Part shown: one piece after another, positions 8,236 to 14,845 of the stretch | How the letters are laid out: each line of letters starts with the position of its first letter | Position numbering within the stretch: position 1 is the stretch's first letter | DNA from: an uncultured Salinicoccus sp. | GTDB taxonomy: Bacteria > Bacillota > Bacilli > Staphylococcales > Salinicoccaceae | Length of the DNA: 64,000 nt | NCBI GenBank assembly: GCA_947494965.1 | Contig: CANLWV010000009.1 | Location: 28,799-92,798, forward strand | Direction of reading: 5' to 3' | Notes under the pieces: model-generated | What the model saw: only the letters and a program-made list of their open reading frames with translations | What the model was told of the DNA's origin: nothing | Databases searched by the model: none | Made by a program: the position numbers and the translations under genes

Positions 8236-9114
8236 TTAAGTCGTCGTGAAGCCCCCACCATTGACATGAAGGACCTGTCCCGTCATGTAACTTGAGTCTT
8301 CAGAGGCCAAAAGCACATAGCATGGAGCGAGTTCACTCGGCTGCCCACGTCTGCCCATCGGTGTTTCATGACCGTGCTTTTCGACTTTTTCGGCATCGAA
8401 AGTGGCAGGGATGAGTGGGGTGTATATAGGGCCTGGCGCCACACCGTTTACACGTATCCCCTTATCCGCAAGATTGGCAGATAATGAACGTGTGAGTGAT
8501 GTGATGGCGCCATTTGTTGCAGAGTACTCGATTAGTTCAGGAGAACCTCTATATGCCGTCACACTCGTTGTGTTGACTATGGCATCTCCTTTCTCAAGAT
8601 GTGGAAGAGCGGCTTGAGCCATGAATACGAACCCATATACATTTGTTTCAAAAGTGCGCTTCAGCTGTTCTTCTGAAATTTCAAGGAAATCTTCAGTCGG
8701 ATATTGCACACCTGCATGGTTGACCAGTATATTCAATTTACCGAAAGTATCTACTGTAAACTCTACGAGCTCTTTACATTCTGATTTTTTTGTGACGTCA
8801 AATGACTTGATTTCACACTTCACCCCGTATGACTGCACCACTTTTTTAGTTTCCTCAGCATCCTTGTCCTCATCGAGGTAACCAATGACCAGATTTGCAC
8901 CTTCTTTAGCATAAGCCACTGCCACGGCACGTCCTATACCGGAATCTCCACCGGTGATGATGGCGACTTTGCCTTTTAGCTTACCGCTGCCTTTATAATA
9001 CTCTGCGTCGTATATGGGAGCTGGATCCATAGTGTGTTCAGTACCAGGTTGCTCTTCCTGGGTGTATCCTTTTATTTCTTCATCAATACGTTCATACTTA
9101 TTCTTGCTGCTCAT
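8236..9114 (-). CDS. SDR-family oxidoreductase, general-stress (YdaD/YhdF) type, catalytic Lys replaced
   Basis: A 292-residue SDR with the N-terminal extension typical of the YhdF/YdaD group (DPAPIYDAEYYKGSGKLKGKVAIITGGDSGIG). The TGGDSGIG cofactor motif (54-61), Ser184 and Tyr197 are kept. The catalytic lysine is Asn201 (YSATNGAI, codon AAT) and the structural NNAG is NHAG (132-135). Normal oxidoreductase activity is thus doubtful, although the rest of the sequence is well conserved. In Bacillus, members are sigma-B general stress proteins. Upstream on the minus strand there is a weak sigma-B-like GTGTAT-N14-GGGTAG. It is divergent from ccpE, whose candidate operator lies between them. Confidence 0.85.
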   Translation of the reverse strand: MSSKNKYERIDEEIKGYTQEEQPGTEHTMDPAPIYDAEYYKGSGKLKGKVAIITGGDSGIGRAVAVAYAKEGANLVIGYLDEDKDAEETKKVVQSYGVKCEIKSFDVTKKSECKELVEFTVDTFGKLNILVNHAGVQYPTEDFLEISEEQLKRTFETNVYGFVFMAQAALPHLEKGDAIVNTTSVTAYRGSPELIEYSATNGAITSLTRSLSANLADKGIRVNGVAPGPIYTPLIPATFDAEKVEKHGHETPMGRRGQPSELAPCYVLLASEDSSYMTGQVLHVNGGGFTTT

Positions 9115-9219
9115 GTTATATCTCCTTCCATAAGTTTAATGTAATGTGCATCTACCCGTTATTTCCATCATATACACATATACACCTCAAAAGCTGATGA
9201 TTGTAAAATAAAGTTTTTG

Positions 9220-9238
9220 TGATAAGATTTCCTTATCA
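9220..9238. promoter_or_regulatory. CcpE/CcpC-type operator (ATAA-N7-TTAT)
   Basis: TGATAAG-ATTTC-CTTATCA is a perfect 7-bp inverted repeat containing ATAA-N7-TTAT, the dyad described for the LysR regulator CcpC. It lies 20 bp before the ccpE start, which suggests autoregulation. Confidence 0.6.
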
Positions 9239-9257
9239 GTGAAAGGGGAAAGAATAG

Positions 9258-10115
9258 ATGAAGGTCGATGACTATAAACTCCTGGTCACACTGGATGAAA
9301 CGCGCACCTTGAGGAAGGCTGCTGAAAAATTATTCATATCTCAACCAGCTGTCAGCCAACGGTTGAAATCGATCGAAGATGAGTGGGGCGTCAAAATTTT
9401 CATCCGGACCAAAAAAGAGCTTTATGTGACGGGAGAGGGCGAAAAGATAATCGAGCATGCACGCGATGTTACTGAAAAAGAGGCATTGGTGAAAGAATAT
9501 CTCCGAAGTAATGAAAATTCCATCCAAGGTAATTTATCGATAGGGGTGTCCTCGCTCATAGGGCACACCATATTGCCTGAAATATTATCCCAATACTTGA
9601 AACTATACCCCAATGTAAATATAAAGATAAAGGTGGGCTCTTCCCAGCAGATCATCGATGAACAGAATGACTTTCATATATCGATCGTCAGAGGAAACCG
9701 AATTCTCAATAAGCAGAATGAATTGTTGTTCGTCGATAGGCATTACTTAGTCACCCCCAGTGGAAATGAAGAGGAAAAGCGGTTGCCAATAATAGAATTT
9801 CAGGCAGATCCGATATATATCAGTGAGATTGAACGTTTTTTTGAAGAACGCTTCAAAAGGAAGTATGAATCACAGATCAAGGTCGACCAGATTGCAACTT
9901 GCCGGGCGCTTCTCCTTGAGGGCGTAGGCATGACGGTTTTGCCAGAAATAGTCTTGAAGGATTTCGACAAAAGTCAATTCAATATCGACGAAGTATTACA
10001 TGAAGGACGTGCGATAACCCGCGATACCTATATTGCTTTTGATAAGAGTGTCATGGCACTTCCACAAGTCGAAGCATTTTTGAAATTAGTACGTACGTTT
10101 GTGAATGCAGATTGA
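9258..10115 (+). CDS. ccpE: LysR-family regulator CcpE (catabolite control protein E)
   Basis: A 285-residue LysR regulator. The N-terminal winged helix-turn-helix (about 1-60) opens KVDDYKLLVTLDETRTLRKAAEKLFISQPAVSQ, given here as two adjoining motifs: DETRTLRKAAEKLFIS and QPAVSQRLKSIE. The effector domain contains EFQADPIYISEIE and KVDQIATCRALLLEG. These blocks match my memory of S. aureus CcpE closely. CcpE senses citrate and controls aconitase and the TCA cycle, with effects on virulence. The start ATG has AAGGGGAAAG upstream. Monocistronic; the ATAA-N7-TTAT dyad in its promoter suggests it controls itself and perhaps the divergent SDR gene. Confidence 0.88.
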   Translation: MKVDDYKLLVTLDETRTLRKAAEKLFISQPAVSQRLKSIEDEWGVKIFIRTKKELYVTGEGEKIIEHARDVTEKEALVKEYLRSNENSIQGNLSIGVSSLIGHTILPEILSQYLKLYPNVNIKIKVGSSQQIIDEQNDFHISIVRGNRILNKQNELLFVDRHYLVTPSGNEEEKRLPIIEFQADPIYISEIERFFEERFKRKYESQIKVDQIATCRALLLEGVGMTVLPEIVLKDFDKSQFNIDEVLHEGRAITRDTYIAFDKSVMALPQVEAFLKLVRTFVNAD

Positions 10116-10292
10116 GCAAAAGTCAGGTAACAGCAATAAGATGATGGGCTTAATATAAAAGGAAGAAAATTTATATCTTGTGATACTGCTATGTTATCCA
10201 GTCCCTCATGGCAATTGCCATGCCTCATATGGGACAATGGAAGTATCTTTTGCCTTATCTTTGTTAAAATGAAATTAAAAAGGAGAGATTCG

Positions 10293-10778
10293 ATGGAAAT
10301 CGTCTGGTGGCTCATCGTCATTGCATCATTCATATTGGGTTTTCTTGGTCTTGTTTTCCCAGTTATACCCTCTATCTTGATGTTTTGGGCGGGTTTTCTA
10401 GTATTCCAATTTGCTATAGATGGAGAAGCGTTATCATGGATGTTCTGGCTTATCATATTTGTGCTGACACTTCTGGTGTTATTCAGTGATTTTATTGCAA
10501 ACAGTTATTTTGTTAAAAGATATGGAGGAACGAAGCGGGGGGAGTACGCCTCTATAGCCGGGGTCATCATCGGGATGTTTCTCTACCCGCCATTTGGCAT
10601 CATATTTGTCCCATTCGTTTTTGTACTCGTTGTGGAACTTCTTAACTCAAAAGACATCAACCAAGCATTGAAAGCTTCTGTAGGTTCATTGCTCGCTTTT
10701 GTATCGAGTGCTGTTTTCAACCTTGTCGTCTATGTGCTCATGGTCGTCTGGTTCCTGCTTGATGCACTTCTATTTTAA
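10293..10778 (+). CDS. DUF456-family membrane protein
   Basis: A 161-residue integral membrane protein with about five hydrophobic helices and a GLVFPVIPSILMFWAG start, the signature opening of the DUF456 family. The family is thought to form small glycine-zipper membrane proteins and has no established biochemical role. I chose ATG 10293, which has AAGGAGAG 8 bp upstream. The 177 bp before it contain nothing recognisable beyond a chance-level palindrome. Weak links to neighbours; probably monocistronic. Confidence 0.75.
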   Translation: MEIVWWLIVIASFILGFLGLVFPVIPSILMFWAGFLVFQFAIDGEALSWMFWLIIFVLTLLVLFSDFIANSYFVKRYGGTKRGEYASIAGVIIGMFLYPPFGIIFVPFVFVLVVELLNSKDINQALKASVGSLLAFVSSAVFNLVVYVLMVVWFLLDALLF

Positions 10779-10852
10779 AATATCCCCCCTTTGCACCCAC
10801 CTGTGACATTTAAAAAATGATATGATTATTGACGGACGGAAAGAGTGATCTG

Positions 10853-11107
10853 ATGAAACGTATGATGGCAATCCTAATGGTGTTCTCCATTGCGGGGTGT
10901 TCTGGAGAAGATAGCCAGGCTGAAAAAGATCTGGAGGAAGTGAACCAGGAGAATCGGTCGATAGAGAACAAAGTGCAAAATCTAAAGAATGAAAATGACC
11001 AGTTGAAAGAGAATATTGACGCGAAGCAAGAAGAGCTCAATGCGCTTCAGAATTCTGACGCAGAGTCTCAGAATAAAAGCAAAACAGAGGCTGATGATAC
11101 TGATTAA
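10853..11107 (+). CDS. Small coiled-coil lipoprotein
   Basis: An 84-residue predicted lipoprotein. A short signal sequence (MKRMMAILMV) runs to a lipobox SIAGC with Cys16. The mature part is charged and contains heptad-like repeats (about 22-70), suggesting a coiled coil anchored to the outer face of the membrane. I recognise no family. The start is ATG 10853, with only a weak upstream GGAAAGAG. A possible -10 TATGAT lies at 10821-10826. The gene is followed after 55 bp by a small acidic protein with its own sigma-B-like promoter. Confidence 0.6.
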   Translation: MKRMMAILMVFSIAGCSGEDSQAEKDLEEVNQENRSIENKVQNLKNENDQLKENIDAKQEELNALQNSDAESQNKSKTEADDTD

Positions 11108-11126
11108 AGGCGATTGATTTGGGAAT
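11102..11126 (+). promoter_or_regulatory. Sigma-B-like promoter
   Basis: GATTAA (11102-11107), a 13-bp spacer and GGGAAT (11121-11126) fit the staphylococcal sigma-B consensus GTTTWW-N12-15-GGGWAW with one mismatch. The gene start is 37 bp further on. Confidence 0.5.
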
Positions 11127-11162
11127 ATACACAATAAATACTTGAGAGCGAGGAGATTTAAT

Positions 11163-11504
11163 ATGCATGAAGAGAAGTTCAATATCATTGAAGGCAAGCA
11201 GATGACCCTTGAATCCTTGGGACATGAATTGGAACAGATAACAGGTTTATCGGTTCGGGACTTCAAAGGTGATGCATCACGCTCTGTTGCCACTAAACCG
11301 AATCATGATCAGGATTTTGAAACATTCAATGTCCGGTATGACTTCAAAGAATCAAACGACTTTGTAGACGTAGTGTTTACAGTCAAGAAGGAAAGGTCTT
11401 TGGAAGACTACAATCTTGATGAAGCTGAGGTGACGGTACAACTCATCACCTATAAAAGGGGAGATGCGCCACAAGAGAATGAGAGTGATAAAATCAGCGA
11501 GTAG
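11163..11504 (+). CDS. Small acidic protein of unknown function, probable stress gene
   Basis: A 113-residue soluble, acidic protein with no signal peptide or membrane segment. It alternates predicted strands (FNVRYDFKE, FVDVVFTVKKE, AEVTVQLITYKRG), so a small beta-rich fold is likely. I recognise no family. ATG 11163 has GAGGAG upstream. A sigma-B-like promoter at 11102-11126 points to expression in general stress or stationary phase. A modest terminator follows at 11496-11526. Confidence 0.55.
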   Translation: MHEEKFNIIEGKQMTLESLGHELEQITGLSVRDFKGDASRSVATKPNHDQDFETFNVRYDFKESNDFVDVVFTVKKERSLEDYNLDEAEVTVQLITYKRGDAPQENESDKISE

Positions 11505-11526
11505 GCCCAGTGCTTGCTCTTTTTTG
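11496..11526 (+). terminator. Weak rho-independent terminator
   Basis: A 6-bp stem (AGCGAG / CTTGCT) with an 11-nt loop, followed by CTTTTTT. Confidence 0.4.
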
Positions 11527-11597
11527 GTGGTATTGCTTCAGCCGTATAAAGAAGATCAAACGCTTATAATTTAGATGGAAAGTGGTTGTGAGAGCGG

Positions 11598-12137
11598 ATG
11601 AAATATATAAAAACCAAAAGGCTTATCCTACGAGATTGGCAGGATAGTGACATCCATCCTTTTATAAAAATGAACCAGGATCCAGATGTCAGAAGATATT
11701 TCCCCAGTAAATTATCTGAAGAGGACTCGAGAAATTTTATAAGAGAAGCCCAAAAGGATATAGAGGACAGAGGGTTTGGGCTTTTTGCGATTGAGCGGCG
11801 CGATAATGGGGCGTTTATCGGCTTTGCTGGAATGCAGGTTCTTGAAGAAGATGGCCCGTTCAGATTGGAGTTTCTACCTTGCATTGAGATTGGCTGGAGA
11901 CTTTCAAAAAGAAATTGGAATCAGGGATTTGCAACGGAAGCTGCGCTTGGCGTCCTTAAATTTGTTGAACGGCATACAGACATTAAAGAAATTTATGCAT
12001 TGGCGGCTCAGAAAAACCGACCTTCCGTAAACGTAATGGAAAAAATCGGTATGTATAAAGTTGGAGAAATTTCGCATCCGTTAGTAGAAGATGGCCATTC
12101 GTTGAAACCACATATCGTTTATAAGATGACAATATAG
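11598..12137 (+). CDS. GNAT N-acetyltransferase (RimJ/RimL-like)
   Basis: A 179-residue GCN5-related acetyltransferase of the RimJ/RimL/SpeG-like group. It begins with the typical IKTKRLILRDWQDSD segment, has NxxxR-type acyl-acceptor strands, the EIGWRLSKRNWNQGFATEA acetyl-CoA loop (about 96-115) and the closing NRPSVNVMEKIGMYKVG helix. Substrates in this group range from ribosomal protein N-termini to small amines, and nothing here fixes the substrate. The ATG has a modest GAGAGCGG upstream. It ends at a strong hairpin shared with the convergent LOG-family gene. Confidence 0.85.
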   Translation: MKYIKTKRLILRDWQDSDIHPFIKMNQDPDVRRYFPSKLSEEDSRNFIREAQKDIEDRGFGLFAIERRDNGAFIGFAGMQVLEEDGPFRLEFLPCIEIGWRLSKRNWNQGFATEAALGVLKFVERHTDIKEIYALAAQKNRPSVNVMEKIGMYKVGEISHPLVEDGHSLKPHIVYKMTI

Positions 12138-12178
12138 AATCAAAAAGACATCGATGTTGTCATCGATGTCTTTTTGAT
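12138..12178. terminator. Bidirectional terminator
   Basis: Arms of about 18 bp (AATCAAAAAGACATCGATG and its complement) close a short TTGT loop. T and A runs inside the arms let it act in both directions. It overlaps the stop region of the LOG-family gene. Confidence 0.75.
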
Positions 12179-12747
12179 TCATATGATCTGATTTCAACAG
12201 GTTCGAAATCATCAAACCCTTTCAATATTTCATCAATGTCTTCTGAAATGAACAGTTGGGTTAAATATTCTTCCTGCAGGAATCCCTCGGCAATCAAGTT
12301 TTCAAACAGGTTGACCAGCGGGTCGAAGAATTGGTTGATATCAAGGATGCCAATCGGTTTTTTATGCAAGCCTATCTGGCCCCATGTGAACATTTCGAAA
12401 AACTCTTCTAAAGTCCCTGCCCCACCGGGGAGGGTAATGATTGCATCTCCCATCTCTTCCATCAATGCTTTCCTCTCGTGCATTGACTCCACAACACTCA
12501 TATGTTGAACATCAGGATGGGCCATTTCCCTATTGACGAGGAATTCAGGGATCACACCCTTGACGGTCCCCCCTTTTGACAACGAACCATCAGCAAGAGC
12601 CCCCATGAGTCCGACTGCGCCTCCTCCATACACGATGGTGATGTCGCGTTCAGCCAATGCGGCTCCCAGTTCGAATGCTTTTTCTTTGTAAAGATTGCCT
12701 TTGCCTTGGCTTGCGCCGCAAAAAACCGTCACGCTATCTACCTTCAA
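12160..12747 (-). CDS. LOG-family nucleoside 5'-monophosphate phosphoribohydrolase
   Basis: A 195-residue member of the TIGR00730/LOG family (lysine-decarboxylase-like fold). It carries the hallmark LPGGAGTLEEFFE motif with the catalytic Arg/Glu context (about 104-125), plus CGAS and YGGGAVGLMG nucleotide-binding segments near the N-terminus. Family enzymes release the base from nucleoside monophosphates; plant LOG activates cytokinins, and bacterial members act on AMP-like substrates. The start is TTG at 12747 with AGGTGG upstream. Probably transcribed with, or independently of, the next upstream minus-strand gene 48 bp away. Confidence 0.88.
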   Translation of the reverse strand: MKVDSVTVFCGASQGKGNLYKEKAFELGAALAERDITIVYGGGAVGLMGALADGSLSKGGTVKGVIPEFLVNREMAHPDVQHMSVVESMHERKALMEEMGDAIITLPGGAGTLEEFFEMFTWGQIGLHKKPIGILDINQFFDPLVNLFENLIAEGFLQEEYLTQLFISEDIDEILKGFDDFEPVEIRSYESKRHR

Positions 12748-12795
12748 ACTGCGCCACCTGCCTTTTCGTGTTTCTTGTATGAATGGTATGGATAA

Positions 12796-13782
12796 TTACT
12801 TATATTGTTTTCTACGCTGTTTTTCTATCTTCTTCTCAAGCTTCATCTGTTTCCTTGATTTTGTCATTGAACTGGGTTCACCAGTTCTGCGCCCTATTTC
12901 TGACACTCTTTCTTCCTGCATGGTACGGTGACGATTAAAAAGGGAATCCTGATCGTCCGCTGAGGATGAAGATTTTGAGGTTGCGTGTTTTGGGTCCAGT
13001 ATATTTTTATGCTTTGTAAAGAGTGGGCCATTTTCGTAATCTTCCTCTTCATGTCCTTTGACATTCTTCTCGATGTAGTGGTTCATATTTTGATTCATGT
13101 TGTCTAATCTCTCCTGTTCTTCATTATTGGACGGTACTTCCTGAAGGTTGTCATCCTCTCTCGATGACGAGCGGTCAGATGTACCATCGTCTTCTGTAGA
13201 GTATACATCATCCTGGTCATCTTCATCAGCAATCAATCGACTTGATGCATGATTATCTTCGTATGCCAATGCAAATCCATAATTATCAGGATTGGATTTC
13301 ATATCGGTTTTTACTTCAGGGACTACAGGTTCCGCTTCTTGGGAATCGTATGATAACCCATTATTGTTTCCCTCTTGGGACTGCATTATTTTAGGGACTT
13401 CGGACTTTTGGATTTCTTTCAAACGGGATTTGCGGTGTTTTTCTTTATCTTTTTGGAAACGGGATTCCAAGGCCTCTGCTTCTTTCAGACTATCTTCATA
13501 CTGTTTCATTTCTTTGGTGTATAAGCGTTCGCTACGTTTTTCCTCTATGGCCCCGGACACTTTGGATAACGCTGTTCTGCCAGTCGTATATGTCGTGGCC
13601 CCGGCATTTTTTACCGTATCTAATGCATAGACGCTCTTGTCCTTTGCAGTATGATAAGCATGAGAAGATTTCTCTTCGAGCTTTTGTACGTCAGGGTGCT
13701 GTTTAATCCGCTTTCTTTCATTTAGGAGAGGAACGAGGATAACCGGCAGGAGCGTTACTGCCTTTTTCACATTTTCATTCAT
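12796..13782 (-). CDS. Low-complexity acidic protein of unknown function, sigma-B-type promoter
   Basis: A 328-residue hydrophilic protein. The N-terminal helix (VTLLPVILVPLLNERKR) may touch the membrane. It is followed by helical segments (about 40-135) rich in Lys and Glu, a long disordered acidic Ser/Asp region (about 140-280), and a basic tail (MKLEKKIEKQRRKQYK). No enzymatic motif is visible and I do not recognise a family. The start is placed at ATG 13782, with GGAGG 9 bp upstream; the TTG at 13791 abuts the ribosome-binding site. A near-perfect sigma-B promoter lies 40-70 bp upstream, so it is probably a general stress or osmotic stress protein. Confidence 0.6.
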   Translation of the reverse strand: MNENVKKAVTLLPVILVPLLNERKRIKQHPDVQKLEEKSSHAYHTAKDKSVYALDTVKNAGATTYTTGRTALSKVSGAIEEKRSERLYTKEMKQYEDSLKEAEALESRFQKDKEKHRKSRLKEIQKSEVPKIMQSQEGNNNGLSYDSQEAEPVVPEVKTDMKSNPDNYGFALAYEDNHASSRLIADEDDQDDVYSTEDDGTSDRSSSREDDNLQEVPSNNEEQERLDNMNQNMNHYIEKNVKGHEEEDYENGPLFTKHKNILDPKHATSKSSSSADDQDSLFNRHRTMQEERVSEIGRRTGEPSSMTKSRKQMKLEKKIEKQRRKQYK

Positions 13783-13823
13783 TAGATTCAACCTCCATGG
13801 TCTTCATATATGATGATTATAAT

Positions 13824-13849
13824 ATACCCTAGCCGATGTTTCATTAAAC
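13824..13849 (-). promoter_or_regulatory. Sigma-B promoter
   Basis: On the minus strand, GTTTAA-N14-GGGTAT, an exact match to the sigma-B consensus. The predicted start lies about 30 bp before the ATG of the low-complexity protein. Confidence 0.75.
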
Positions 13850-13917
13850 TGCTGGAGAAATCGTTTAGATGCTGCGCTATAAAGGTATGGTTACAATAAA
13901 ACAGGGAGGAATGCAGG

Positions 13918-14604
13918 TTGAAAAATATAACAGCACAGATGACATTAGGCGAGATTGTGACAGAAGTTCCAAAAGCCGGCGATATGATGCGAAAGCTGAG
14001 AGTCGATTTTGCCAATGAGGGTAGACGGACATTGCAGAGTATAGGAGAAGCGCAGCAATTGCCACTTGAAAACCTCTTATATGAAATAAATCAATTCGAT
14101 ACTGAAAATATGGATGGCATTGATGTCAAGTATATGGACGAAGAGAGTCTCATCAAATATATTCAACGGAAGTATCATGAAGACTTGAAAGACGAATTAC
14201 CGGTATTGGAAGAATATGTTGAAAAAATGATTAAAGAAAATCGTGCCCTTGAGGAAGTGGAAACTGTTTTCCTTAACTTGAAGACTGCGCTCCTCGACCA
14301 TACGCGGGATGAAGACGACAATGTATTTCCAATGCTTAAAGAATTCATGGCGACACCATCAGCTGAGTTGAAAGAGGCTTTAAAACCTCATCTGACAGAA
14401 CTCGAAGATGAACATCGGAACGCGGTAGAGGCTTTTTGGCGAATGAGGGATTTGACGAATGATTTCACGCCAGAAGAAGGTGACTCCGGGATTATACGCT
14501 TTGTGTATCAGCGAATGGAAAAACTGGAAAAAGATACGTTGGACCACGTTCATCTGGAAAATAACATCTTGTTCAAGAATGTTAGAGAAAAACATTATGA
14601 CTGA
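13918..14604 (+). CDS. RIC/ScdA-like di-iron protein lacking the N-terminal Cys pair
   Basis: A 228-residue homologue of ScdA/YtfE (repair of iron centres), proteins that restore Fe-S clusters after nitric oxide or peroxide damage. The hemerythrin-like di-iron domain is complete: YHED (about 82), LLDHTRDEDDNVF (about 122), EDEHRN (about 163) and DHVHLENNILF (about 210). In the N-terminal ScdA domain the usual DFCCGG motif reads DFANEG, so both cysteines are gone (Ala32, Asn33). It may use another iron-donation route or be an NO/O2-reactive protein. The start is TTG 13918 with GGGAGGA upstream. Its position next to the nitrate reductase operon fits nitrosative stress defence. Confidence 0.85.
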   Translation: MKNITAQMTLGEIVTEVPKAGDMMRKLRVDFANEGRRTLQSIGEAQQLPLENLLYEINQFDTENMDGIDVKYMDEESLIKYIQRKYHEDLKDELPVLEEYVEKMIKENRALEEVETVFLNLKTALLDHTRDEDDNVFPMLKEFMATPSAELKEALKPHLTELEDEHRNAVEAFWRMRDLTNDFTPEEGDSGIIRFVYQRMEKLEKDTLDHVHLENNILFKNVREKHYD

Positions 14605-14614
14605 GTCGATAGAG

Positions 14615-14645
14615 CCCCCTAGCCTAGAAGGCCAGGGGGTTTTTT
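14615..14645 (+). terminator. Rho-independent terminator before narG
   Basis: A stem CCCCCTAGCC / GGCCAGGGGG with one mismatch and a short loop is followed by TTTTTT. Confidence 0.85.
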
Positions 14646-14752
14646 GAAGCCATCATCCCCTCATGTTTGTCTATTATAAAGTCGGATCGTATTCGACTGA
14701 GGGATATGACCATCATCAATTCCATTTTAATAAAGTTCAAAAGAACCAAAAG

Positions 14753-14766
14753 TAGGAAATTCCCTA
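14753..14766. promoter_or_regulatory. NreC-like box upstream of narG
   Basis: TAGGAAATTCCCTA differs by one base from the TAGGG-N4-CCCTA palindrome reported (as I recall it) for staphylococcal NreC. Its centre is 34 bp before the centre of a -10-like GATAAT (14791-14796). Confidence 0.65.
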
Positions 14767-14845
14767 ATATCTTTATAGGCGCTTTAGCCAGATAATATAG
14801 ATATATGTTAATCAAATAGCAGAAATTTTGATGGGAGTGGCACAG

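Noticed and set aside
10207..10222. 16-bp palindrome CATGGCAATTGCCATG before the DUF456 gene
   Set aside because: About one perfect 16-bp palindrome is expected by chance in 64 kb, and it has no clear position relative to a promoter.
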